Source: Cyclobacterium marinum DSM 745 (lineage in GTDB: Bacteria > Bacteroidota > Bacteroidia > Cytophagales > Cyclobacteriaceae). From it: DNA of 64,000 nucleotides. This document shows, in pieces, positions 7,975 to 18,358 of the stretch (its first letter is position 1; the number at the start of each line of letters is the position of its first letter). The notes below the pieces were generated by a model. It was not told the DNA's origin. It did not search any database and saw only the letters and a list, made by a program, of their open reading frames with translations. The DNA is taken from assembly GCF_000222485.1 (NCBI RefSeq), contig NC_015914.1, positions 3,330,001 to 3,394,000 of the forward strand. The letters are read 5' to 3'. The position numbers and the translations under genes are program-made.

Positions 7975-8450
7975 CTCAAAATCTCCAATAGTTTACGTTC
8001 GAATCCATTTTTAATATCCGCTATAAAGCGGTCTTTGTTTTTGACATACATGGCATGTACATAAAGTACTTTCCTGTCGTCTGACACATCCAGACTTAAG
8101 GTTCCGGGAGTCAGGGTAATAAGGTTAGCCAATAATGTGATCTCCATATCTGTCTTTGCATCAAGAGGGATCTTGATGATGCCCGGTTTCATAAAATAAC
8201 TGGGAGTAATGACATCATAAGCCACTTGGAGGTTTGCTTTTACCAGTTCGTATAAGAAAAAGAATATGAAGGCCACCACCTTCGGTCCTCGATAGAGATA
8301 CCTGTTGTCCTCTCCGCGTTGTGAAATAAGCCACATCAACAAAAAACTCAAGGTAAAACCAAATACGAAATTTATAAAGGAGAAATCACCTGTCACTGCC
8401 AGCCAAATAAAGGAAAGCAGTAGGTTACTAAGAAATCTGGTTTTTATCAT
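7971..8450 (-). CDS. mnhE: Mrp-type Na+/H+ antiporter subunit E
   Basis: 159 residues. Two N-terminal hydrophobic segments are followed by an amphipathic cytoplasmic domain with the MnhE/PhaE features '[14 protein letters not shown]', '[34 protein letters not shown]' in type and 'LYVHAMYV' near the C-terminus. Length is normal for MrpE. It is spaced 12 bases from mnhD and overlaps mnhF by 4 bases. Confidence 0.94.
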   Translation of the reverse strand: MIKTRFLSNLLLSFIWLAVTGDFSFINFVFGFTLSFLLMWLISQRGEDNRYLYRGPKVVAFIFFFLYELVKANLQVAYDVITPSYFMKPGIIKIPLDAKTDMEITLLANLITLTPGTLSLDVSDDRKVLYVHAMYVKNKDRFIADIKNGFERKLLEILR

Positions 8451-8462
8451 TTTTCTATCGAA

Positions 8463-9971
8463 TTAATTGCCCAAAACTGCTTGAATATATAGTGAGGGGT
8501 CCATAAGGTTGTCTGCGATTTTTATTGACAATCGCATGACCCACTCTGCCCCAAAACCAATACCTAGTGAAATGAATGACAGGAAGAGTATGGAACCAAT
8601 CATCGCTCTCCTTTTCAGAGGTTTTAGTGCATTAAAGTATTTTATATGCTTTTTTTCCGGTAGCTCGGGGCCGTCTTTCCAAAAGACTTCTGACCACAAG
8701 CGAGCGATAATCAATAAGGTAAGGAAACTTCCCAGAATTACGAAAATCAGTATCAATATATTTGATTGTTCCAAGGCTCCTTGAAGTAACAACAACTTGC
8801 CCCAAAAGCCTGACAAAGGTGGGATGCCTACCAAGGAAAAGAGAGGAATGGCCATCAGAAGGCTTAGCTTTGGGTGTTCCTTATAAAAACTGCCTAGCAA
8901 GCGCATAGAGTAAGTTCCTTTGAACTTGAATATTAATCCGCTGACCATGAAAAGATTAGTTTTTACGACAATGTCATGCACCAAATAAAATATGGCTCCG
9001 GCAATGGCTAAACTACTGTAAACCCCTAAGCCCGCAAGCATAAATCCAATGTGGCAAATAATTAGGTAACTAATTACTTTCCTCATATTATTTTGAATCA
9101 AAGCCCCTATGCCCCCCGATAAGATAGTTAAAATCGCAAGCGCCATGATTACAGTGGAGAGAAAAGCATCCGGTATAAATATCAACGTAAATACCCTGAG
9201 CATAGCATAAACGCCAACTTTTGTAAGCAGTCCTCCGAAAATGGCAGAAATGGCCGGGGGAGGCGTGTGGTAGGAGGCAGGTAGCCAAAAATAAAGTGGG
9301 AAAATGGCTGATTTAATTCCAAACCCGACAAGAAAGAGTATGGCAGTTACGTTGACCAAACCTCTATTTTCTATTTCTGCAACCCGCAAGGAGAGATCTG
9401 CCATATTCAAACTGCCGGTAAGCCCGTAAAGTATGGCAATGGCGGTTAGGAAGATAACCGAGGCCAATAAATTCATGGTGACATATTTGATGGCACCTTC
9501 AATTTGAGCTTTTTCTCCGCCAATGGTAAGCAATACAAAAGAGGAAATGATGATGATTTCAAACCATACATACAGATTGAAGATATCTCCTGTAAGGAAT
9601 GCCCCACTGAGTCCCATGATAAGCAAATGGAAAATGGGAAAATACCCGAATTTGACACGTGCATTTCTAATGCTACCAACGGAATAAACACTGACAGCCA
9701 AGCCTGCAATTGCGGTAAGCAATACCAGTAGAGAACTGAAGGTGTCGGCGACAAAGGTGATTCCAAAAGGGGCAGCCCAACCTCCGGCCTGCATGATTTG
9801 AATGCCTTCGGTATTTACTTTTACCAAAAGCAATATGCTGATAACAAGAGCGATTAGAGATCCGGTTACAGAGATAAGCTTTTGAATATTCTTGCTGTTC
9901 CAGGAGAACATCAATAATACGGCTATAAAAAGCTGGAAAATTACCGGTAAAACAATGTATGGGTTGTTCAT
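8463..9971 (-). CDS. mnhD: Mrp-type Na+/H+ antiporter subunit D (NuoN-like)
   Basis: 502 residues, about 14 transmembrane helices, of the proton-translocating family shared with complex I NuoL/M/N. The conserved glutamate of helix 5 is present in '[17 protein letters not shown]' (about residues 131-147), as is the discontinuous-helix region '[29 protein letters not shown]'. In Mrp this subunit is one of two proton-channel-like antiporter modules. Overlaps mnhC by 4 bases. Confidence 0.95.
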   Translation of the reverse strand: MNNPYIVLPVIFQLFIAVLLMFSWNSKNIQKLISVTGSLIALVISILLLVKVNTEGIQIMQAGGWAAPFGITFVADTFSSLLVLLTAIAGLAVSVYSVGSIRNARVKFGYFPIFHLLIMGLSGAFLTGDIFNLYVWFEIIIISSFVLLTIGGEKAQIEGAIKYVTMNLLASVIFLTAIAILYGLTGSLNMADLSLRVAEIENRGLVNVTAILFLVGFGIKSAIFPLYFWLPASYHTPPPAISAIFGGLLTKVGVYAMLRVFTLIFIPDAFLSTVIMALAILTILSGGIGALIQNNMRKVISYLIICHIGFMLAGLGVYSSLAIAGAIFYLVHDIVVKTNLFMVSGLIFKFKGTYSMRLLGSFYKEHPKLSLLMAIPLFSLVGIPPLSGFWGKLLLLQGALEQSNILILIFVILGSFLTLLIIARLWSEVFWKDGPELPEKKHIKYFNALKPLKRRAMIGSILFLSFISLGIGFGAEWVMRLSIKIADNLMDPSLYIQAVLGN

Positions 9972-10321
9972 AAGTCTTCGTCGGTTGCGTTCATTTCGTC
10001 CAGATCGTCTGTTTTAACCACCTTGTAAGCCCTTTTGACCAATATTATGGCAAAGGCCTGTAATCCAAAACTAATAACTATGGCTGTAAGGATTAATGCT
10101 TGGGGTACAGGGTCTGCATACAATTCTCCCAGCATCTTTTCTGAAGATGCAATAATAGGGGGCTGTCCTTTGACAATTTTGCCCAATAAAAATATTAATA
10201 GATTGGCTCCATTGCCAAGTAAGATTAAACCAATAATCAGTTTAACCAAACTTCTTCTCAGCATCATATAGATACCGGCGGCATACAAGAGCCCTATGAT
10301 TATTACCAATAAAATTTCCAT
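9968..10321 (-). CDS. mnhC: Mrp-type Na+/H+ antiporter subunit C (NuoK-like)
   Basis: 117 residues from the ATG at 10321; a longer frame to 10369 would add a hydrophilic stretch that overlaps mnhB and does not match the family. Three transmembrane helices with NuoK-like features: '[15 protein letters not shown]' and '[23 protein letters not shown]'. It starts one base after the mnhB stop and overlaps mnhD by 4 bases. Confidence 0.94.
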   Translation of the reverse strand: MEILLVIIIGLLYAAGIYMMLRRSLVKLIIGLILLGNGANLLIFLLGKIVKGQPPIIASSEKMLGELYADPVPQALILTAIVISFGLQAFAIILVKRAYKVVKTDDLDEMNATDEDL

Positions 10322-10322
10322 A

Positions 10323-10733
10323 TTATAATCCTTCTGATATGGTGAAAATAATGGTGAGGGTAACACCAATAACTACCAAGTAAACGCCTGTGTCGAAGAA
10401 TAAAGCAGAACCTACTTTACCGATGACAGGCACCGCATTTTCCATCCACAATCCTGTCATAAAAGTGTCCCCGAAAAACAAAGGCAAGGCACCGGAAACC
10501 AAGGCCAGTAGTAGGCCTACAGGCATTAAAAATCCCGGATGAAAGGTCATGATGTTTTTCGTTTTATCGATTCCATTGGCAAAAGAATGAATTACAAATG
10601 CGATAGAAGCCATTAGGCCACCGACAAAACCTCCGCCCGGTAAGTAATGACCGCGCAATAGAATGAAAATTGAAAAGAGCAATAGCAAGGGGAGCAGGTA
10701 GGCCGATGCTGTCTTAAATATGATGGTTTTCAT
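10323..10733 (-). CDS. mnhB: Mrp-type Na+/H+ antiporter subunit B
   Basis: 136 residues, four transmembrane helices, with the MnhB signature '[19 protein letters not shown]' (about 25-43) and '[18 protein letters not shown]' near the end. It begins two bases after the mnhA stop, so it is translationally coupled. Confidence 0.95.
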   Translation of the reverse strand: MKTIIFKTASAYLLPLLLLFSIFILLRGHYLPGGGFVGGLMASIAFVIHSFANGIDKTKNIMTFHPGFLMPVGLLLALVSGALPLFFGDTFMTGLWMENAVPVIGKVGSALFFDTGVYLVVIGVTLTIIFTISEGL

Positions 10734-10735
10734 AA

Positions 10736-13042
10736 TTATTCTTTTTCAGTACTTTTAAGATGAAGTTTCAAAAGGCCAAATACACCGATGGCCGCTATGG
10801 CCAATACAGTGATTTCTACAATGGTATCAAAACCCCTGAAATCGACCAGGATTACATTCACCACATTTTTTCCTTTGCCTAAGATGTAAGCATTCTTTGC
10901 ATAGTATTCACTGATTTCCTTGGTTACAGACTCGTTCATTACTTCCAAGGTCAATACGCTAATAAGTCCTCCAAATACCAAGGCGAGTAATCCGTCGCGG
11001 ATTTTGTCATTATTATCCGGTAACACCAAGTATCTGGGGAGATTATACAAGACCAAGACGAATAGGATAACCGTAAGGGTATCTATAGAAAACTGGGTCA
11101 TGGCCAAATCGGGTGCAGAATAAAACAAAAAGATCATGCAAAAGGAGTAGCCCACTACCCCTAAGGAGGCCACAGCCGTAAGTCTTGAATTTGAAAATAC
11201 GGTAAAGAAAATGGCAGTGGCCATGATCACTACTACCACCGCTTCATAGAAGGTTACATCAGAAAGTTTGGAGGTGTCCAGGTACAACTCTACACCCGTG
11301 AAAAAGCGGTAAGCCAATAAAATGCAAAGAAAGGAAAGGATGGTGATGAGATAAAACCTCAGGTACCCATTTTGAAAAAACTTTGTCCATACCCTGCTTA
11401 AGCCTACAAAACCATCTGCAATTTTATTGATAATTGTATGCGGAGAGATATTTTCAAATTTTGCCACCTTGGCAAGCAGCCCTTCGGAGGGTTTCAATAG
11501 GAAATACAAGGCGATGCCTGATCCAATGGTGATGGCACTTAGAAGTAAAATAAGGTTGAAGCCATGCCAAAGTTTCAAATGAAAATCCGGGCTATTTCCT
11601 GTGATGGATTGGACTACAGGTTTGATTATGCCTCCTTCGATTAATCCGGGGGCCAGGCCAAATAAAATTCCCAAAACACCAAGCAACATGGGAGGGACAT
11701 ACATTGCAGGACTGGGTAGGTGTAGTTTTTGGTATTTTTCGGGAAGTTTACCTACAAATGGTTTTATTCCTGCCAAAAAGCCGGCAAATAGTAAAGCTGC
11801 ATTGGTTATAATAGCCAGGCCGGTTAGGAGCCAGGCAATGTCACCCATGCCCAAAGTGGCCTCATAAATCAGATCTTTTCCCACAAAACCGAAGGAAGGT
11901 GGAATACCGGCATTGGAGATGGCCGCAAGAATGGCTGCTATTCCCACAGGAAGCATTACCTTATTTAAGCCACCCAGCTGTCGGATGTCTCGCGTGCCTG
12001 TCTCGTGGTCGATGATACCGGTTACCAGGAATAGTGTGGCTTTATACAAGGCGTGTACCAGTATAAATACCGCAGCAGCCAGTAAAGCATCTTTGGTGCC
12101 CAATCCGATAAGGAAAACCAGTATGCCCAGGGCTGAAATGGTGGAGTAGGCCAAGATCCCTTTGAGGTCTAGCCTAAACAAAGCATGGATAGCAGTATAG
12201 GTCATGGTAATTGCCCCTACGATGATCAAGGTACTGTTCCACCATTCATGATTTCCTAAAACCGGGGTAAAACGAGCGAGTAAATAAATTCCTGCTTTTA
12301 CCATAGTCGCTGAATGCAAGTAGGTTGAAACAGGTGTTGGTGCTTTCATTGCTCCGGGCAACCAAAAGTGGAACGGAAATTGAGCGGATTTGGTAAATGC
12401 TGCAATAAATAAAAATACCAAAACCCATCCATACAGCTCATGAGATTGGATGGAATCGGTAAGAGGTATTAAAGCAGATATTTGAGAAGTACCGGTGATT
12501 TGTCCTAATCCTACCATGGCAGCCATTAAAAACAATCCGCCGAATCCAGTGATGGCCAAAGCTGTGATGGCTGATTTTCTTGAATCAGGGTTATCGTTAT
12601 TAAGCCCAATCAAAAAGAAAGAACTTATACTGGTTAGTTCCCAGAAAATAAAAAGGGCATAAATATTGTCGGAAAGTACCAATCCAAGCATGGAAGCCAT
12701 AAACATGGAAAGATAGGCATAAAACCTATCAAGGTATTGGTGTCCTTTTAGGTAGGAAGAAGTATAAACAAAAACCAGGGTGCCTATTCCGCTTATCAGT
12801 AATACGAAAAGGAAGGAAAGGCCATCAAGGTGAAAATCCAAGTTAATTCCTATGGATGGTACCCATTGATAACTGGCTTTAATGGTGTCTCCTGCCAGCA
12901 AAATTGGGAGTTTCGAAAGAAAAAACCCAAAAATAGAAAACGGCAGTAAAGCAACCCAAATAGTGGATTTTCCCTTCAGTTTCCCCATGATCATGGGAAT
13001 TACTAAAGCAAAAATAAATCCCGAAATTACGGCAATCAACAT
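10736..13042 (-). CDS. mnhA: Mrp-type Na+/H+ antiporter subunit A (NuoL-like)
   Basis: 768 residues, the first and largest gene of the operon. The N-terminal two-thirds is a NuoL-type antiporter core with the conserved glutamate in 'ALFIFWELTSISSFFLIGL' (about 128-146) and the 'YLHSATMVKAGIYLLAR' helix. The C-terminal part carries the MrpA-specific extension (DUF4040 and MrpA C-terminal regions, about 590-768) with 'SAPDLAMTQFSIDTLTVILF' and 'VNVILVDFRGFDTIVEITVL'. Mrp A-G are all present, in canonical order. The operon diverges from the PEP carboxylase gene; the shared region 13043-13285 must hold both promoters, but no clear TAnnTTTG box was seen. Confidence 0.96.
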   Translation of the reverse strand: MLIAVISGFIFALVIPMIMGKLKGKSTIWVALLPFSIFGFFLSKLPILLAGDTIKASYQWVPSIGINLDFHLDGLSFLFVLLISGIGTLVFVYTSSYLKGHQYLDRFYAYLSMFMASMLGLVLSDNIYALFIFWELTSISSFFLIGLNNDNPDSRKSAITALAITGFGGLFLMAAMVGLGQITGTSQISALIPLTDSIQSHELYGWVLVFLFIAAFTKSAQFPFHFWLPGAMKAPTPVSTYLHSATMVKAGIYLLARFTPVLGNHEWWNSTLIIVGAITMTYTAIHALFRLDLKGILAYSTISALGILVFLIGLGTKDALLAAAVFILVHALYKATLFLVTGIIDHETGTRDIRQLGGLNKVMLPVGIAAILAAISNAGIPPSFGFVGKDLIYEATLGMGDIAWLLTGLAIITNAALLFAGFLAGIKPFVGKLPEKYQKLHLPSPAMYVPPMLLGVLGILFGLAPGLIEGGIIKPVVQSITGNSPDFHLKLWHGFNLILLLSAITIGSGIALYFLLKPSEGLLAKVAKFENISPHTIINKIADGFVGLSRVWTKFFQNGYLRFYLITILSFLCILLAYRFFTGVELYLDTSKLSDVTFYEAVVVVIMATAIFFTVFSNSRLTAVASLGVVGYSFCMIFLFYSAPDLAMTQFSIDTLTVILFVLVLYNLPRYLVLPDNNDKIRDGLLALVFGGLISVLTLEVMNESVTKEISEYYAKNAYILGKGKNVVNVILVDFRGFDTIVEITVLAIAAIGVFGLLKLHLKSTEKE

Positions 13043-13285
13043 CAGCGATTATTTAATGAGTTTGTGTAACGAAAGCCTAAAATACAAAAAATTATAGGAT
13101 TAGACAGGTCTTAACGAATCGTTTCCATTAACGGTTAGTTGATGGAATTAATAATGTACTGATAGTAAGCAAAATATAATATAGTAGTAATATCGATAAG
13201 AAATTATAACAAAAAATTGATGCATTGAAGCAAAAAAATGTGCATTTTTGAGATATTGCAAAGATTAAATCTAACCTTTTCAACC

Positions 13286-15838
13286 ATGGCAAACATCTAC
13301 GAGACTGAAGTCGCAAAGCGTTTTACGATTTATAACAGTCTGTTTTTAGACCTGCCTTTTGATCAAATTTACAGGACAGGTACCTTGCTACCTATTTTGT
13401 CTGAAGCTTGTCAAAACGGGTTTAAAAAAAATAAAACGCCAAAGGAAATTATCCGCCAATTCTTTGAAGAATTGATGGCTGATAAATCTGAAGAAGAAAG
13501 GCACGACCTTCTCTTTAAAATGGTACAATATATCGAACGACAAGTAGTTCTATTTGATTCGATAGAAGATGCTTCCTTTGAAAAATTCAACGATATCAAA
13601 GGCAAAGGTACCATGACCGCCTTAATTGCGAGAGCAGAAAACGACCATAAAAAAGATGAACTGATACAAAAGCTTAAAAACTTTTCCGTTCGACTAACTT
13701 TAACTGCACACCCTACACAGTTTTATCCCGGTAATGTTCTGGCCATTATCACAGACTTGGAACAGGCCATAAGGAAAAATGATTTGGGAGATGTAGATCT
13801 TCTGCTTCGCCAATTAGGTAAAACAGCATTTATCAATAAAGAGAAACCTTCTCCTTATGAAGAAGCAGTAAGCCTTACTTGGTTTTTGGAATACGTGTTC
13901 TATCCAAGTATTTCGGACATAATGATTCGTGTTCTCAACCAGCTAAATATCCCTCTTCATGATTGGGAAAATCCCAATTTGCTGAAAGTAGGCTTTTGGC
14001 CGGGAGGTGACAGGGACGGAAATCCTTTTGTAACGCACGAGATCACTAAAAAAGTTGCCGACAAACTTCAGAACAGCATCCTGAAATGTTATTATAGAGA
14101 TATCCGTAAAGTTAGACGTCGCTTGACCTTCCACAATGTGGAGAGCCACTTGATCAAAGCAGAAAAAGGAATCTACAATACCCTTTTTGGTGGAGATGGA
14201 GATGTTTTTAAATCCAAAGATGACCTTCTTGCTGTTTTATATGATGCCAGGAAAGGCATTATAGAAGAACATGGCGGCCTATCACTTGAGTTATTGGATG
14301 AATTTATCCTTAAAGTAAGGGTGTTTGGATTTCATTTTGCCAGCATGGATGTTAGGCAAGACAGCAGGAAACACGATGCCCTTTGGGATGAAATATTGGA
14401 GAAAAGTGAAGGAGAAGCCGCTTTGGAAACTTACCGCCAAGGTGACGAGGAAGCGAAAATTGAGAAAATCCTTTCCATAGACAAATTACCTGAGATCAGT
14501 GCTCTTGAGGATCCTTTCCACAGAGAAATGTTGGAAAGCGTCAAGTCTATCAATTATATCCAGAAAAATAACGGCCCAATGGGCTGTCACAGATACATCA
14601 TTTCCAACAACCAATCAGTGCTGCATGTGCTGGAAGTTTTTCAACTTAATAAATTGTTGTTGGCGGATGGTGGTGATCTCTCGCTTGATATTGTTCCTCT
14701 ATTTGAAACCATCGACGATTTGGCAAATGCCCATGGGGTGATGACCAAGCTTTATAACAATAAAGTATACAGGGAGCACCTTCGTAAGCGAGGAAACAAA
14801 CAGTCCATTATGTTGGGTTTTTCAGATGGTACCAAAGATGGTGGATATATCCGAGCCAACTGGTCCATTTTGCGGGCCAAAGAGGAACTTACAAAAGTGG
14901 CTAGAGAAGAGGGGATTGATGTCATCTTCTTTGACGGCAGAGGAGGACCTCCTGCCCGAGGTGGTGGAAATACCCATAACTTCTACGCTTCTCTCGGTCC
15001 CAATGTGGAAAACCGTGAGATTCAAATCACCATTCAGGGACAGACCATTAGTGCCAACTATGGTAAACCGGTAAGCTGTTCTTACAATTTGGAGCAACTG
15101 CTTAGTGCCGGTATGGAAAGTCACTTGTATCCTTCCAGTGAAAATAGCCTGACTGAAAAACAAAAATCTCTTATCGATGAGATGGCGGAAATCAGCTATA
15201 ATGCTTATAAAGAGCTGAAAAATCACAAGCAGTTTGTTCCTTATCTGGAAAAAGTAACTCCTTTGAAATTCTTCGGTATGACCAATATTGGTTCCAGACC
15301 GGTGAAAAGGAGCAAGGGAGGAAGCATGAAGTTTGAAGACCTTAGGGCCATACCATTTGTAGGTGCCTGGGCGCAAATGAAACAAAATATTCCGGGTTTC
15401 TTTGGGGTAGGTAAAGCCATAGAGGAGCTTGAGAAGCAAGGTAGACTGGGAGAGGTACAGCAACTGTACAAAGACTCCTTGTTTTTCCGATCTTTATTGG
15501 GAAATTCCATGCAGTCCTTGGCCAAATCATTTTATCCGGCTACCGCATACCTCAAGGACGATCCTCAGTTTGGAGGTTTCTGGGACTTGATGTACAGCGA
15601 GTACCAAAGGTCTTATGAAAAGGTACTTGCAGTAGCAGGAATGACTGATTTACTGGAGGATAGTCCGCTAAGTAATCAGTCCATAGCCATCAGGGAAAGA
15701 ATAGTATTACCGTTGATCACCATTCAACAGTATGCCATTCAGACCATTTTGGACAAAGGGAAGGAAGATACCGCTTTACAAAAGCTGATCCTTAGGACCA
15801 TGTTTGGTATTATCAATGCCGCAAGGAATGCTGCATAA
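13286..15838 (+). CDS. ppc: phosphoenolpyruvate carboxylase
   Basis: 850 residues from the ATG at 13286 (MANIYETEV); an upstream in-frame ATG at 13238 adds 16 residues without family similarity. Ppc carboxylates PEP with bicarbonate to oxaloacetate, refilling the TCA cycle in the cytosol. Diagnostic segments: 'LTAHPTQFYPG' with the catalytic His (about residue 138), 'FWPGGDRDGNPFVT', 'LGFSDGTKDGGYIRANW', and the glycine-rich loop 'FFDGRGGPPARGGG' that binds PEP. The C-terminus ends normally in a short IINAARNAA-type tail (the family usually ends ..NTG). A strong terminator follows. A decayed copy of the last quarter kilobase lies downstream at 17085-17342. Confidence 0.96.
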   Translation: MANIYETEVAKRFTIYNSLFLDLPFDQIYRTGTLLPILSEACQNGFKKNKTPKEIIRQFFEELMADKSEEERHDLLFKMVQYIERQVVLFDSIEDASFEKFNDIKGKGTMTALIARAENDHKKDELIQKLKNFSVRLTLTAHPTQFYPGNVLAIITDLEQAIRKNDLGDVDLLLRQLGKTAFINKEKPSPYEEAVSLTWFLEYVFYPSISDIMIRVLNQLNIPLHDWENPNLLKVGFWPGGDRDGNPFVTHEITKKVADKLQNSILKCYYRDIRKVRRRLTFHNVESHLIKAEKGIYNTLFGGDGDVFKSKDDLLAVLYDARKGIIEEHGGLSLELLDEFILKVRVFGFHFASMDVRQDSRKHDALWDEILEKSEGEAALETYRQGDEEAKIEKILSIDKLPEISALEDPFHREMLESVKSINYIQKNNGPMGCHRYIISNNQSVLHVLEVFQLNKLLLADGGDLSLDIVPLFETIDDLANAHGVMTKLYNNKVYREHLRKRGNKQSIMLGFSDGTKDGGYIRANWSILRAKEELTKVAREEGIDVIFFDGRGGPPARGGGNTHNFYASLGPNVENREIQITIQGQTISANYGKPVSCSYNLEQLLSAGMESHLYPSSENSLTEKQKSLIDEMAEISYNAYKELKNHKQFVPYLEKVTPLKFFGMTNIGSRPVKRSKGGSMKFEDLRAIPFVGAWAQMKQNIPGFFGVGKAIEELEKQGRLGEVQQLYKDSLFFRSLLGNSMQSLAKSFYPATAYLKDDPQFGGFWDLMYSEYQRSYEKVLAVAGMTDLLEDSPLSNQSIAIRERIVLPLITIQQYAIQTILDKGKEDTALQKLILRTMFGIINAARNAA

Positions 15839-15868
15839 CATCCATTAGAGATTTTCTGATAAATATAG

Positions 15869-15896
15869 AAGGCCACTGTTTCAGTGGCCTTTTTTT
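15869..15896 (+). terminator. rho-independent terminator of ppc
   Basis: A 10-bp perfect stem AAGGCCACTG / CAGTGGCCTT with loop TTT and a T run, 30 bases after the ppc stop. Confidence 0.93.
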
Positions 15897-16095
15897 ATGT
15901 GTAAATTTTTGGTTTAAAATTATTTATCTGGCTGAATTGATAAAGTTCAATATAAAACCCTGTTTTTCAAACTGATACGATGTTGTTTGTGTTTTAATTG
16001 TTATTTTTAGGTTGGAGAGGTTAAGGGAAGGCATTACTTTTCGGTGGTTGCAGTTGATAAAGTTGGCGTTATCGTTCGTTTTATTTATTTATGAT

Positions 16096-16929
16096 ATGGA
16101 GTTTTTAGATATGATACTGGGTATTGACCCAAATTTTATTGTGATTGGGTTAATTGCAATTTTCTTTTCATTGGAGCAAGTATCCCAATCCCCTGTTAAT
16201 TTTAAAAAACGGATCCATCACCTATTTCATAATTTACTATTTCAAGTTATTCTTGTTGGCCTAAATGTATTTTTTGTGACATTTCAAGTTTTCTCTATAG
16301 AGTGGTTAAATGAGCATCATATTGGACTCTTGTATCTGATAGAACTACCCTTCTGGATCAAGCTTTTTATCTCTGTCGCTTTATATGATATTACAGCATA
16401 TTGGATACATAGGGGTACGCACGTAATTCCTTTGCTGTGGAGATTTCATAGGGTACACCATAGTGATACCTCAATGGACGCATCAACAGTTTTTAGATTT
16501 CACCCATTTGAATTAATATTAGTATTTGGAATGGGGAATATCCTGACTGCTGCACTATTTGGTACTGACGTTCTTTCTATGGCAGTATATTATTTATTTT
16601 TATATGTGTTTTTCTTTTTTGAACATGCCAATCTTACCTACCCAAAATGGCTTAATTCATCAATCGGATTGATTTTTGTGATGCCTGATCACCACAGGGT
16701 ACATCATCAGCAAGACCAATATTATACAGATTCCAATTATGCCGACATATTTATAGTCTGGGACAGGGTCTTTGGGACCTTCAAAATTATGCCGGCACAG
16801 AAAAATAAATACGGCTTGACAGAGTTTGATGAGGATAAGAAGCAAACATTTCTTTTTTTAATTAAGAGCCCCTTTTTAAATATAAAGAGAATTACAATTG
16901 ACGGAAAAAAAAAGAATAAACCGGAATAA
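16096..16929 (+). CDS. membrane fatty-acid hydroxylase / sterol desaturase family protein
   Basis: 277 residues from the ATG at 16096. The frame is open back to a TTG at 16012, which would add 28 residues including one more hydrophobic helix, so the start is uncertain. The family is an integral-membrane di-iron oxygenase with eight histidines. The motifs are all here: HRGTH, HRVHH, FRFHP and the C-terminal DHHRVHH. Such enzymes hydroxylate or desaturate lipids, carotenoids or hopanoids; the substrate cannot be told from sequence. The gene lies between intact ppc and a degenerate copy of the ppc 3' end with terminator, as if it had arrived together with a duplication. Confidence 0.88.
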   Translation: MEFLDMILGIDPNFIVIGLIAIFFSLEQVSQSPVNFKKRIHHLFHNLLFQVILVGLNVFFVTFQVFSIEWLNEHHIGLLYLIELPFWIKLFISVALYDITAYWIHRGTHVIPLLWRFHRVHHSDTSMDASTVFRFHPFELILVFGMGNILTAALFGTDVLSMAVYYLFLYVFFFFEHANLTYPKWLNSSIGLIFVMPDHHRVHHQQDQYYTDSNYADIFIVWDRVFGTFKIMPAQKNKYGLTEFDEDKKQTFLFLIKSPFLNIKRITIDGKKKNKPE

Positions 16930-17084
16930 AAAAAACTCCACTTGAGTACCAAGCACCCTGATAGCTAAACCCTTCAGTTAACATAGGTGGCATTTCCTTG
17001 GTTCATTCTACTTCCTTATGAAAGAGGAAAATAAATCTCTGCTTCTTATTTAACAACCCTTCATTCTGGTTCCAGACAGTTGCA

Positions 17085-17342
17085 AATCTTTTCATCCGGG
17101 GACCGCTTACTTTAAGGAGGATCCTCAATTTGGAGGATTCAGGGACTTGATGTACGTTGAGTACCAAAGGTCTTACGAAAAGGTGCTTGCAGTGGCAGGA
17201 ATGACGGAGCTAGTGGAAGGCAGTCTGCTTAGTAATCAGTCCATATCCATCAGGGAAAGGATTGTATTGCCATTGATCACCATTCAACAGTATGCCATTC
17301 AAACCATTTTGGACAAAGGGAAAGATGCTACCGCAGAAACAT
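17085..17342 (+). pseudogene. degenerate duplicate of the 3' end of ppc
   Basis: From about 17085 the sequence repeats the end of ppc (CTTTAAGGAGGATCCTCAATTTGGAGG versus the ppc stretch around 15550). The reading frame at 17147-17342 translates to a near copy of the Ppc C-terminal region: YQRSYEKVLAVAGMT, LLSNQSISIRER and LPLITIQQYAIQTILDKGK. It lacks the last dozen residues and all upstream domains, so no enzyme can be made. Copy and original differ at scattered positions, so the duplication is not recent. The hairpin at 17391-17425 is a modified copy of the ppc terminator. Confidence 0.9.
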
Positions 17343-17390
17343 GAGTTGTATCATCAATGCCGGTTAATAGAAAATAGAAACGTTTCAAAT

Positions 17391-17425
17391 GCAAAAAGGG
17401 CCACTGTTTCAGAAGCCCTTTTTGC
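17391..17425 (+). terminator. modified copy of the ppc terminator
   Basis: GCAAAAAGGGC / GCCCTTTTTGC gives an 11-bp stem. The loop keeps CCACTGTTTCAG from the original ppc hairpin, showing common origin. No long T tail follows, so activity is uncertain. Confidence 0.65.
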
Positions 17426-17561
17426 TGGAAAAGTTTAAATAGGCAGGACAGTATCAAGTATAAAAAGCTATTTTTGGTTTCTAGAATTCTAAAAATAAAT
17501 ATTTTATAGGGACCATTTTTAGAATCTTTGAGTTATAACTATATTGGATTAAAGAAAAATA

Positions 17562-18212
17562 ATGGGAAAATTAAAAGAACAAACAGATGCTAAAATTGAA
17601 GCAGGGCGAAAAGCTAACCCTGACTTTATGAAAGGTGTTGATGAAATAATTATTAAGGCAAAAGCTTTCCAACAGGGAAAGAATGCGATTAAAATTGGGG
17701 CAAAAGCGCCAATTTTTGAGCTACCTAACCCACAGGGGAAAACCATTTCCTTAACTTCTTTATTAAATAAAGGGCCTGTTGTGATTACATTTTATCGCGG
17801 AAGTTGGTGTCCTTACTGCAACTTACAGCTAAGAGCCTTACAAGCCAAATTGGGTGATATCCATGAATTAGGGGCTACATTAGTTGCCATCAGTCCAGAA
17901 GTGCCTGACGAGTCAATGACAGAAAATGAAATTAGTAAAATGGAATTTATTGTATTGTCTGACCAAGATGCCAAGGTGGCTTCAAAATATGGTGTTGCTT
18001 GGGAGGTACCGGAATTTTTGATCGAACATATGCGAGAAGATCGTAAACTTGATTTGGAAAAAATCAATAATGGTAATGGTACCATATTACCAATTCCTGC
18101 CACTTTTGTGTTGGGAAGTGACGGGGTGGTTAAGTGGAGCTATGTCAATATTGATTATAGAACACGTTCAGAACCTGATGAGATTATTGAGGCCTTGAAA
18201 AATCTATCTTAA
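17562..18212 (+). CDS. peroxiredoxin-like thiol-specific antioxidant protein (AhpC/TSA family)
   Basis: 216 residues. The thioredoxin fold starts at about residue 46 ('IGAKAPIFELPNPQGKTISL'). The active-site segment is 'FYRGSWCPYCNLQL' (about 76-89), with a CPYC motif in place of the typical-peroxiredoxin T-x-x-C context. 'IPATFVLGSDGVVKWSYVNIDY' near the C-terminus is typical of the YcaC/AhpC-TSA-like subgroup often annotated as 'peroxiredoxin-like family'. Probable role is thiol-dependent reduction of peroxides in the cytosol, since no signal peptide is present. The N-terminal 45 residues form a charged helix usual for this subgroup. It stands alone. Confidence 0.88.
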   Translation: MGKLKEQTDAKIEAGRKANPDFMKGVDEIIIKAKAFQQGKNAIKIGAKAPIFELPNPQGKTISLTSLLNKGPVVITFYRGSWCPYCNLQLRALQAKLGDIHELGATLVAISPEVPDESMTENEISKMEFIVLSDQDAKVASKYGVAWEVPEFLIEHMREDRKLDLEKINNGNGTILPIPATFVLGSDGVVKWSYVNIDYRTRSEPDEIIEALKNLS

Positions 18213-18358
18213 GAAAAATTACTGACTGAAGTTCCTGAACCCCATAAAGAGAAAGAATTGCTTGTAATTTAAAACCTTTATGATGGTACCCCTGCTACTG
18301 CAGTAAACTGATGGTCCTGTAAAACCCAACGTCGTATAAGTGAAATCATAGTTAAGTG

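Noticed and set aside
14822..15463. 213-codon minus-strand frame inside ppc
   Set aside because: It overlaps essential conserved regions of PEP carboxylase on the other strand and shows no domain.
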